Shown piece after piece: positions 37,121-46,640 of a stretch of DNA of 64,000 nucleotides. Within the stretch, counting starts at the first letter, position 1. Each line of letters opens with the position of its first letter. The notes beneath the pieces are model-generated. The model ran no database searches. It saw only the letters and a program-made list of their open reading frames with translations, and was not told where the DNA came from. The DNA lies in NCBI GenBank assembly GCA_037178855.1, contig JASJZC010000006.1:3782001-3846000 (forward strand), read 5' to 3'. The stretch is from Oscheius sp. JU75. Lineage: Eukaryota; Nematoda; Chromadorea; Rhabditida; Rhabditidae. The position numbers and the translations under genes were made by a program.

Positions 37121-37222
37121 CTTAATAATACTTTTATCACTCTCTTCTCTTTAGAATTTCTCGTTTTAACGATATCTTACCTACCTCTCATGTATTGTAC
37201 TCAATTACACTCAGTTTAGAAA
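37121..37222 (+). promoter_or_regulatory. Intercistronic spacer K1b-K2b (102 nt)
   Basis: Pyrimidine-rich, ends ctcagtttagaa before ATG; same layout as the other three K1-K2 spacers. Confidence 0.55.
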
Positions 37223-39720
37223 ATGAACAATGACGAGCTTCGAATTCTCGAGCTGAAAGGACAACTACAAGATCTGGAAGACCGAAAGTTCGCAAGTAAG
37301 TAGCTTTCCTTCTACTGGCAGTAATTCTGTATGGTTCAGCGCAACAAGAGAAAAAACAACTTGAAAGACAGCTAACTACCGGAAAAATTGCCGAGTTGCC
37401 CTATCACAATGAAAGAAAACACGCAGGTTGGAGAGAAATCTTTCGAAATCAGAGTTGAAATTCAGTTGATGAAATCGTGGACCGTCTGGACGATTTAGCC
37501 AGACCTGTACCCTTGGAAGAGCGTGAGCAAGCGTCTTCCAGACAGTCTGCGGCACCGAAAAGGATAAGACGCCGCTGCCTCTTTGCTAAATTGGAATCAG
37601 TCTCCAGGTCCTTGGCGGAGTTTGAAATCGAATCGCCTTCGAGAAGTCCGGAACAATCAAAAGAAAACAAAACTATTGGTAACAGATAGAAGTTTTCTAA
37701 ACTGCAAGGTGCTCAGAATTCTCACCAACCCTACGTCGCTACACTGCAGAAAAGATCGGCCTAACAGAAGACCAACTGAAAGTCAGCCAACAGCCCTACA
37801 TTGTCGATACCTACTTCTTTGGGTCAGTTATTCGGTTAAACTTTCAGTCACACATTCAGTTCTAGCATTCAATTAACACATTTTCAGAAAGATCCGTCTC
37901 GTGTCGGTCAAAAAAAACTACATCCCCTTTATTCCCGAGCTCTTCCATAAGAACATTGTTGCTCAATACGGACTCCTCGAAACCAACAATCATGGTTACT
38001 TTCTTATGTTGGAAAGAACTGTCGGGACTTCTGTCCAGAAGCATCTGGAGGAGAACAAACCTACAGAAGAGGTTACTCGCTCTTGGCTTCTGGACGCTTC
38101 TCGTGCTTTGAATTATTGCCACTCTTTGAATTTTACATACGGAGAGTTGTCCTTGGACAGGTAGATTTTGTCTAGAGCCTGAAACACTCTTCAGACTACA
38201 CATCCATGGAAGTAGACTGAAACTCGAGCATCCAGCTGTCTGTGGAAACTATGGTCAAGGAGTCAAGCAAGATCTTTTGGAACTCTGCAAGTTGGTTCTA
38301 ACCTCTTCGGACGACCAATTGAAGAGTCTTTCTGAGAAAATCGAAAGGTATGACTCTGATTTCTCCTGCCTAACATCTTTCAGTGGAACGATCAAAACTG
38401 CCAGCGAAGTTTGTCGATTTTTGGAAGAGCTCGTCCCGAAAGCCACTTTCGAGAAAGGAGCAAAGTCTCTCAAGAGAGTGGCTCCTTGTGAGGAAGCGGT
38501 CTCTGTAAAGGCTGCTAAGAGTGAGAGTTTGTTCTACCAATTCGAATCGACTTCTAGGACCGCGACCCGTGACGACGTTCGACCCGGATCTGCAGATTGT
38601 CCCGGAGAACGTGGAGGACATCTGTGGACAAAAGGAGACAGCGATCGGGACTTTGGTCGAGCTGGATACGGAACATGTTAGTGGACAAGGACATTACGTC
38701 TCCGCAGTGATCAAGCTCGAAGGATACGTTGGGTTGGTTTTGAACTCGCCTTGTTCTCACGAAGAGAATGTAGACCAGCCCTGGTCAAGTACCTAGGAGG
38801 CCGAAGCGATCTCTGGCATCAGGCTCGAGACTACTCCAAGTTTGGAATAACAAATCCTGCTGTAGCTGAAGCTCTCGAGAACGCTAGTTGCTTGAAGAAC
38901 AGCGAGAGAGAAATCAGCTTTGTTGGGAAGCTCTCACACCCGAACATTGTCAGAATCCTGGCATATGTCTCCCCGGATCGGACTCTTGAAAATATCAATG
39001 GAATCATCATGGAAGGAGCTCCTCAAGGAACACTGGACACTTGTAACTTGTTCTTTTTTTCGGTCAGAGAGCACTGGTTCAGACGCTGCCAAACATCGAA
39101 TGTCTAACCAACAGTACAGATCACTTTCTCTCCAACTAGCCAGTGCTATGGAGTATTGTCACAACGTCCAAGGAATCATTCATCGTGACATTAGACCGGA
39201 AAAGTAAGAGCCTTTCGATGATCATCGCAATCCTTTAGTATCTACGTCTACGACGGGGGAACCACCCTCAAAATTGGAAATTTCGGCTATGCTAGGATCA
39301 ACGACCATGATAATCCGATGACTGCCACGTGGGTAAAGCTATCTTTCTCATAAGAAATTCGTTTGAGTAAGGGAGAGAACATCTTCTACTGTGCTCCCGA
39401 GATGATCAGTACAGGACCCTTGGCAGATTATGGCTTCTCGGCTGACGTCTACAGCTTCGCCATGACTCTTTGGTCAATGTGTCACGAAGGAAGGCGAGTT
39501 AAAATATCTTTACAGATAGAACAAGACTTTCAGAAAACCGTTCAAAGACGAGCTGAAACGGAGTCTGAGAAGATTCCGTGCCTATCTCGAGGAGGGCAAT
39601 CGGCCCGAGTTCCGAGCTGATTTGCCCGAAGCAATAACTGTATTAATTTCTAAGTGTTGGATAACAGAGAGTGAACTTCGACCTACATTTACTGATATTG
39701 TGAGACTATTGCAAAATTAA
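37223..39720 (+). CDS. K2b: two-kinase-domain protein (pseudokinase plus NFG kinase-like domain), about 690 aa
   Basis: All exons join in phase. An N-terminal coiled coil (ELKGQLQDLEDRKFA; QQEKKQLERQL) and a charged linker (exon at 37477-37673) come first. Domain 1 has KIRLVSVKKNYIPFIPELFH, NIVAQYGLL, LDASRALNYCHSLNF and YGELSLDR for the catalytic loop, LKLEHPAV for DFG. Domain 2 has SGQGHYVSAVIK (glycine loop), ALVKYLGG (beta3 Lys), SHPNIVRILAYVSP, ASAMEYCHNVQGIIHRD, IRPEN split by an intron, IGNFGYAR (Asp to Asn in DFG), FYCAPEM, SADVYSFAMTLWSMC and ELRPTFTDIV. The C-lobe resembles tyrosine kinases. One intron begins gc instead of gt (after GGAAG near 39495). Domain 1 is surely inactive; domain 2 is doubtful. 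Confidence 0.75.
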
Positions 39721-39832
39721 ACTGCTTATATTGCTGTTCAAATATCTGTTCGAAGATGTGCCGTCTACACCCCAACTTCCTGGTTCATATTGTTGTCGTC
39801 AGAAACGTCAAAACTCTAATTTTGTATAAGGC

Positions 39833-40200
39833 TTGACAGAAGAGGCTACAGAAACAGTCAAGTACTATCCCAGAATAGAGTTGAGTTGTGTCGAAGACAG
39901 TCACCTCTTGCAAATTGTAAAAGTAGGATATAACAGGAAGAACTCCGCCTACTTCCTCCGGAATAGTGGGAATAATGAGTGTAAAGGACTTTATAGTACG
40001 GTAAGTCTCCCCTGCATCCTTCTCGATCCTTCTGCAAACATGCCGGTTGACCGAAGGACAGCCCTCGGTTGGGTCCGTGATCTCTTCAAGGCTCTCATGT
40101 TCCTCGAAAGTCTAAAAGTTGTCCATGGGCTGATTGCTCCGTGGCGGTCAGTTGAGAACCTTTCCTGCCAACGAGCTCTGTTTTCAGGGAACCGACGGGT
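39833..40200 (+). pseudogene. K1d: divergent K1 fragment
   Basis: Contains a module A-like stretch (NSAYFLRNSGNNECKG) and a K1 catalytic region MPVDRRTALGWVRDLFKALM with VVHGLIAPWR, then stops matching before the DFG-equivalent. It is more divergent from K1a-c than they are from one another, so it is an older duplicate. No start or end. Confidence 0.65.
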
Positions 40201-40272
40201 CTTTAATCCACACCTACTCGTTCTAGCGACATCTTACCTACCTCTCATGTATTGGACTCACACATTTTAGAA

Positions 40273-41823
40273 AATGAATAATGATGAGCTTCAAATTCTC
40301 GAGCGGAAGGGAGAGCTACAAGATCTGGACGCAATAATTCAAAACACGAGAAGCGTCCAGAAGCCAAGAGCGAGTAAAGTCCGCAATTGAGCAGCTTTCC
40401 TTCTACTGGTCCGGAACTATGGCATGTGTGTGTAGCTGTATGCATGGATGAATAGAGCTAAATTTGCCTGTTCTTTTCTTTTTTTAAGCAGCTCTCCAGC
40501 TCAAGTGGGTCAAAAGTTATGGGCTGAAAGGCCTACAATTATGGGCAAACCTGATAGTAATAAAAGGCTTCCAGTGGCTTTTTCGACAAACTGTTTCTCA
40601 TGTGATTGCGATATGTGACTGACAAGGGAAGCCTTTCAACTTAAGTTGGACTTTGGCAACGAACAAGGTGCCATTCGATAGCTCTAAACATGGGTATAAC
40701 GGGGTGTATTGCCAAATTCGCTTAATCCCTCCCTGGTCCGAGATATAACGTTTTTAAAAATGGCGCTCCCGTATCATCTCGGCCGGACAGCATCAATGCC
40801 ACCCTGCTCTTCCAGACGTGCCTTTTCTTTTTCTTTTTCAAACACGGAATTGTCCGTCTTGACCAGAGAGGATCCGATCTTTGGAGAACAGTATGTCAAT
40901 GGATCCGTGTTCCGCAACGACGTCGACTACCTCTGTTTCCGGACAAAAACCGTCTCTATTGAGCACTTGGCCTTCCGAATCGAGCTCTACCACGAGAAGG
41001 AACGAGTTGCTATGGCATATGCTTTGCCGGCCACACTGCCGGACACCTACGGAAAATCGACTTTCCCAATCATTTGCAACCAGCCCAATCATTATGGAGG
41101 GAGATTTCAACGGAATTCTCGAAGTTTGTAAGTCTTTTGACCGCTCTGAGTCATCAAAGTAATTCAGACGCTTCTCGCAAGCAGATCACGCTCCCACTGG
41201 TGAATGCCTTTGCTCTACAACTGGCTTCAGCACTGAAGTACTGTCATTCTCTGGACATCATGCACAGGGACGTCCGTGCCAGGAAGTAGACTTCTCAAGT
41301 TATTTTCCAATGCCACATTTAGCATTTACGTCCAGGAAGGAAAGAGAATCAAGCTTGGAAACTTTGGCTACGCTCGTGTTGGAGAAAAGGACGATATCCA
41401 TACGGCAAAGTAGGTTAAATGATCAACAACTAAATGAAAATCCGTGAAGCAAGGGAGAGGAGCTGTACTACCGAGCGCTGGAAATGTTTTCTTGGAATGA
41501 GAAAACCAAGTATGGTCCCTCCGTCGATGTGTACGGATTCGCTTTGGTTCTTTGGTCGATTCTACATGGTGGAGAGTGAGTGGCCAGTTTATATACGGTA
41601 TTCTTCTTTTAGAAAGCCTTACAAAGATGATCCTGCATGCGAGAAACTGGTGAGAAACGAGACAAGGTTCAAACAGTATTTGGAAAAGGGAAACAGACCC
41701 AGGATTGATGACAATGTTGACCAATGGCTGATCAAGCTGATCGAGGAGCGTTGGATCAACGAAACCGAGTTTAACAAGAGGCCTTCGATGAGCAATGTCG
41801 TCCTAACTCTTCAGAATATGTGA
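40273..41823 (+). pseudogene. K3: mosaic K2/K5-type pseudogene
   Basis: The start copies K2 (NNDELQILERKGELQDLD) but after 40328 a 45-nt piece of K2 domain 1 lies in inverted orientation (cgagaagcgtccagaagcca), followed by a stop. From 40785 it resumes as K5 exon 8, interrupted by an insert of about 265 nt (40824-41090), then continues through K5-like exons: LALQLASALKYCHS-type loop with MHRDVRARN, LGNFGYARVGEK, YYRALEM (APE to ALE), SVDVYGFALVLWSI and KRPSMSNVVLTLQNM. 3' half intact, 5' half scrambled. Confidence 0.75.
40485..40556 (+). repeat. Dispersed repeat R2 (second copy 56417-56490)
   Basis: cagctctccagctcaagtgg and the following gggctgaaaggcctacaatt are matched at 56.4 kb with a few substitutions. 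Short, no coding potential seen. Confidence 0.65.
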
Positions 41824-42019
41824 ATGTTCCCCCTTGTGGTACTTTCTATTGCAATGCCATAAACCTGTGAAATCTTTTCATCCGTTTTTTTGATTGGAGG
41901 TCTTAAAGCCGAACAAACACCGTTGTTGCATTTGAATTTCTATCTCTCTATACTTTGTGAGTCACCAAGTGACGGTGGCTCTCTTCTGTGAATTCCGTTT
42001 CAATACAGATATTGTCAGG

Positions 42020-42215
42020 TATGAGCAAACTTTTCCTCTCCAAACCAGCGGCCTACGTCAACTTAGGAAGTTATTGAGTGACCCGTTAACTGTAAGTTTC
42101 GTTTCTTGTCTTACTTTGAGATCTAAATCCCTACCTTACCATAATACTGTTTTGGGAGATCAAACTCCTTGTGGAGGTTCCTATATCCTATCGTTGCCAT
42201 GTCCACAATAGCATT
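42020..42215 (+). repeat. 3' flank shared with K5 (59750-59885)
   Basis: The stretch with ccataatactgttttgggag and atcaaactcc is shared by the DNA after K3 and after K5, so K3 and K5 were duplicated with their flanks. The K5 flank carries a further insertion of about 230 nt at 59517-59745. Confidence 0.7.
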
Positions 42216-42739
42216 CTCAAGTGTTTTTCTCGACATGTTCTGGCAAGTTGAGTTAAAAAGAGTCGAGCAGCTCAAGTTGCTAAGAGAACATTGGGTATCT
42301 GGAGCGTTAGCGACTGGCTCCTTTCAAAACTAGTACATCTTTGAAAGCTAGGTATAAGTTAACTGGTATAGATCTCTTGTTTTGTCTTCTTATTTATTGT
42401 AGTATCTCTTATTTCAAACACAAGAATGGGTTTCATTTGCCCTAACATGCTTCCCTGAAATTCAATCTATTGCCTTCGGTGCTTTACACTCATTTTCTCG
42501 GTTTCTTAGTGTCTCCGGACATCTGCTTTGACATAATTGCGATGGGTTTTCCATTTGAGCACCGGTTTTTCATTTAAGCATCCGTTCGACTTCCAGCCCC
42601 GCTGAATGCTCGGTCCCAGTCTGTAGCTGAATGAAGTTATTGATATCCTTTACGAAAATGCCCCTCTGTATAAACGTAACATTCTATTAGTTTGGCTCTA
42701 ATTCCCTTTCCTAGACGTCGAAAGAGAAGCCACGCGGGT

Positions 42740-43065
42740 TAAGCTATTCTCATAAGCTCCCGAGATGATCAGTACAGGACCTTTAGTAGACTATGGCTTC
42801 ACAGCTGCTGTCTACAGCTTGGCCATGACAGTCTATGAGTCACGAAGGAAGGCCAGTGTAATGCACTTGAGAGATCAAGTGAGAGTTTTAGAAAACCTTT
42901 GAAAGACGAGCTGGAAAGGAGTCTTAAAAAGTTCCGTGTCTAACGTTCTGAGCTGAATTGCCCGATGCAAAATATCCATTAATTTCTAAGTGTGAAGGAT
43001 AACAGAGAGTGAACGTTGACCTTTACTGATATTGTGAGACTATTGCAAAACAAAAAAATTGTTTT
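42740..43065 (+). pseudogene. K4: degraded K2 C-lobe fragment
   Basis: Matches the K2b region from the APE motif to the stop (gctcccgagatgatcagtac; actgatattgtgagactatt) with many frame breaks. Older than the K2a-c copies. Confidence 0.7.
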
Positions 43066-43071
43066 TTTATA

Positions 43072-43419
43072 CAGTCTACTAAAAATATAGGGACACCCCC
43101 TAGCGGACGCGCTTCACACTTTCAGACTTCGGGAGTTTTTTCATCGATTTTCTTGTATGTGCTTGCAGAAGTACTCACGCCTGATTCCAGTCCAATAATA
43201 TTACCGTTCTGGACTGGCCATCCTGCAGCTCGACCTCAATCCATATGACGCGGGCGTTTTTCACTGACTGCGGTATCACATTCGCATTTTTGAGCCTTTC
43301 TATCCGAAAAGATGACTTTAAGGGTTTTAGAACACAAGAAAATCGATGAAATACTCCCGAAGTCTAAAAGTGTGAAGCGCGCCCGCAAGGGGGTGTCCCT
43401 ATATTTTTGACGCGTACTG
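43072..43419. mobile_element. Palindromic Tc1/mariner-type MITE, about 348 bp
   Basis: Left arm cagtctactaaaaatatagg... is matched by the right arm ...cctatatttttgacgcgtactg. The arms continue inward for about 85 nt (gacaccccct..gcgcttcacactttcagacttcggga on the left). It begins CAGT after a TA and has no transposase. A nonautonomous DNA element inserted in the K4/A3 interval. Confidence 0.9.
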
Positions 43420-43569
43420 TTGTCCCTATTCAGCGGAGGTAATGTTTTCGGCTTCCGAGGAGAAGGATGACTAAACAGCCATGAATGGAATTCTTTTACC
43501 AGGCTGGAGCATACTTTGCCGGGAACATCAGCTACTCTCGGCTCAATGAGTAAGGGTATCTTTTGATGG

Positions 43570-44110
43570 GAGAGTCTAGATATTCAGAGGAATGAAGTTC
43601 ACCTCGTTTGAAAATCTCCAGCTGCCGGTACGATACGAACTCGACATCTCTTGGTGAGTACGTGTGAGACCAGATGCCTGGTTCGAACTAGAGGGTTTTC
43701 CCTGAGACTTTCGGAGTTGGAAGGGTAACTGGAGGTGGTCGTCCAACTGTATCCTACTAAGATAAATATCATCTGTAAAAGTTTCCAGGTTCTGGTCGAC
43801 GAGAGTACCGACGGCGATGAATACACAGTTGGCCAAAATGGACCGACAGTCGGTGTTCCCTGTGCCACAGCCAACTCTCCGATCTACGTTTGCAGGAAGA
43901 GAAACTGTCCCAGAGAAACATCAATCTCCCTCCCAGGCTGGGGATGCAGATGCAAAGACGGATACTTCGATATATACAGCGCGCTGACTTCAGCCCGGAG
44001 GAGTCAAGTTGGAACCAACAGAGTATGATATACTTATTGATAATATTATACGTTTTCAACTCTGCCTACTTTCCCCAGTATATCTGATATATAGTGAGAG
44101 GGGTTATATT
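43570..44110 (+). pseudogene. Module A copy 3
   Basis: A possible exon MKFTSFENLQLPVRYELDIS ends at a gtgagtacg donor. A second, after gtttccag at 43790, reads VLVDESTDGDEYTVGQNG, then VCRKRNCPRETSISLPGWGC and RCKDGYFDIYSALTSA with all four Cys. The two do not share phase. The membrane-like exon of copy 1 is mostly deleted here (44055-44085). Best read as a decayed ectodomain gene end. Confidence 0.5.
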
Positions 44111-44487
44111 GATTAGCGGCTATCGTTCTTATCAAAGCAAAACATATTCCCCAATTTCTCGCCGCTTTTTTTCGATAAAACTCGTAGTCGACTCGTATTT
44201 TAAAATAGAGCTCAATCACATAAGAAATGGCAAACCTCTTGATGCTACCGTATATAGTTGTAGTGTTTAAAAAGATCTTATTATGATCTAATTGCCTCCT
44301 GCGCATGTTTTTCTACTCAAGAACCGCTATCAAGTGTTGTTCATCAGTCGCTTCCATAATTATTTTTCCGTGAGTGAGAAATTAAAGCTCTGTGTAACGC
44401 CTTCCTCCCACTATTCCTCCGCCGTTTTTTCTGCATTCTTCCCTCTCTGTATTAGAGCAATCATTTCACAATATCTTTTTAAGTTTA

Positions 44488-46516
44488 GATAGGACCTCCC
44501 AAAGAGGGAGAAGTAAAGCCAGGGGCGAGCAGCAAGAGGGCTTGCGTTAGTAACGACTCTGGCTACACTTCGCAGTCTTCCACCTCTAACAACGCGTCAA
44601 ATCCTGCTGGTTAGTTTTGGTTTGTTTGATTAACTAACCAGAACTTTTAGAAGAAGAGGCTTCCGATTCATCAAACCATGAGTTTAATGCCCTTATTGAT
44701 AAGCCAGAGTCTGGTACGTAACCAATTCATAATTTAGAAGTAGAAATTTACGCAAATGTAGATGTTGGTGTCGGTTGGTTAATCTTTGATATATTGTTAA
44801 TACGAACCATTTAGATGATTTTGACAATTCCTTGCGTGAAGTCATTCCCCATCACGGTTAGTCATGTTTTCTTACCTGACCAATCTAAACAATGAAGAGG
44901 AACATTCATATGTTCCTCAAAACGCTGTGTTACGCAAAGAGCCTCAAGTGCCTTCAAACAGCCACGGTTTAGACGAAGAGTACAGGGTGCGCCAAATTTA
45001 TAGCAACTGCGCGCGTCAAGACAATGGTGCCAATTATTTGGATTTTTTGAAGACACAATTTCTTCCCTGGGCTAAAAAGCATTTCAAGGAGTGTAATTAG
45101 GCATTTCAACAAGATGGAGCTCCTGCTCACAAGGCTCACGCTGTGCAAGATTGGTGCAAGAGCAACTTTCCGGATGTGATCGCCTTCAGCTAGTGGCCTC
45201 CAAGCTCTTCGGACCTCAATCCAATGAACTTCTCAATTTGAAGCAGAAGACTGCAAAACAACACACAAGAACATCGATTTCTTGAAAGCAGCCCTTGAAA
45301 AAGCATGGAATGAACTAGTTGCCACCTTTCTGGGCGCCATCGTCAACGACTTCCCCAAGCGACTCAAAGCATGCCTCCATGTCGATGGAGAAATATTCGA
45401 ATCTTAGTGCTGATTTTTGTGCAAAAACAATTAATAAAGGGTTGTTGTATGTTCGTTCGTCAAAAACTATTTTTAAGCGTTCAATACAGTGTTTTTCTGA
45501 GTTGCTATAATTTTGGCGCATCCTGTATGCTGTTCCTTGGAGTCCGCAGTCCCCCTGTTCTGTCGGTTGGTTCCAGTATATTGCACAACCAATATCATAT
45601 GTTTAGGCGGAAGGTTTCCTGATCCTCCAGTTCATGAACGTGTACAATTTGATCATCTAGACGACGTGGAAGTCGGATTGCTTGATGTTATCTCTGTTGA
45701 AGGGAATAGTAGACAAGACAGAACTGAAGAGCAAGGGTTGGTTTCAACTACATTGTAATTTACCTATAACCACTTAGATTTGCTGCCAGAACCGTTCTTG
45801 ATGTCTCTGACGCTTACTTCAATGCTAATGACTACAGCTACCTCTTCTACGTAAGACTCTTTTTCATCTAACCACTGAAAGTTTTACAGCTGTCCCATCC
45901 GCAAATTTTGAGAAACTATAATTTCCTGCGCCGCGGAACAGCCTCTCCACAGTCCAGAATTTCTTCTATCACATCAGAACACGTGACTAGGACTTTAGAG
46001 TACGGTTTAGAGAACTTTTTCTTCCCAAGGGTTCTGTTTAGAGTCTTCTGCGACGAAGGCGATGTGCTCAAGCTGCATCTTGTTCCTCATCAACTGATCC
46101 CAATGGACATGTAAGTAAAAATTTTTCTGCTGTTTCTGTATATTTACAAGTGGCAAAGAAATGAGTTTTGAGCATGGGATGAGCTGGGGTCAAGAAAATA
46201 TGAATACGGACATTTACAGTCGGTTTAGGAACCTCGTCTACACAGCTGATGAAGTTCGGGACGGTCAACCTCCAAACGAGAAGAGTGACGTCTATTCTGC
46301 TGCCTCTGTAACATATCGTATACTCGAAGAGAGGTGAGAAAGAAATTTCTGACCAGTTGCGATATACTGATACAGAGGACCGCCTCTCGATAAGACGAGT
46401 CTTCATTCCATTTTGGTCTCAGCGGAAACAATCAACTTCTTACCCGATCTTGGGCTCCGCCAGAGGATCGTCCTACTGCTGAAGCATTGTTCAGTGCCGT
46501 CCTGTCGGAGCTGTGA
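44488..46516 (+). pseudogene. K1c: K1 pseudogene with three lesions
   Basis: Collinear with K1a, but the start codon behind aagtttag is ATA instead of ATG. A 543-nt transposon sits in the exon that reads LDEDYAVPP in K1a, and the exon with IDDGMPLDRR through HGRIAPWR is deleted (junction near 46005). The C-lobe (EKSDVYSAASVTYRILEER; WAPPEDRPTAEALFSAV) is preserved. An extra short exon (EEASDSSNHEFNALIDKPES) not seen in K1a lies at 44650-44713. Confidence 0.85.
44983..45525 (+). mobile_element. Tc1/mariner-superfamily element with 26-bp TIRs and TA duplication
   Basis: Left end cagggtgcgccaaatttata and right end tataattttggcgcatcctg are inverted repeats, flanked by TA on both sides. The empty site is visible in K1a (gaagactatgctgttcc). 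Inside is the 3' half of a transposase with several stops: FQQDGAPAHKAHAVQDW, SSSDLNPM and the terminal KRLKACLHVDGEIFES. The DNA-binding half is missing. A different family from the mariner copies A-F. Confidence 0.93.
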
Positions 46517-46640
46517 TACTCCTGCCTTTTGACATTTGACAAAAATATTCTAGTACTCTCTTCTCTTTTGAATTTCTCGTTTTAACGATATCTTACCTGT
46601 TTCTCTCAGGCGTTGTACTCAATCACATTCAGATTAGATA
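46517..46640 (+). promoter_or_regulatory. Intercistronic spacer K1c-K2c (124 nt)
   Basis: Pyrimidine-rich, ends acattcagattagata before the K2c ATG. Preserved although K1c itself is dead. Confidence 0.5.

Noticed and set aside
45319-45510. Small plus-strand frame near 45.4 kb
   Set aside because: It is the 3' half of the inserted Tc1/mariner transposase in another frame.
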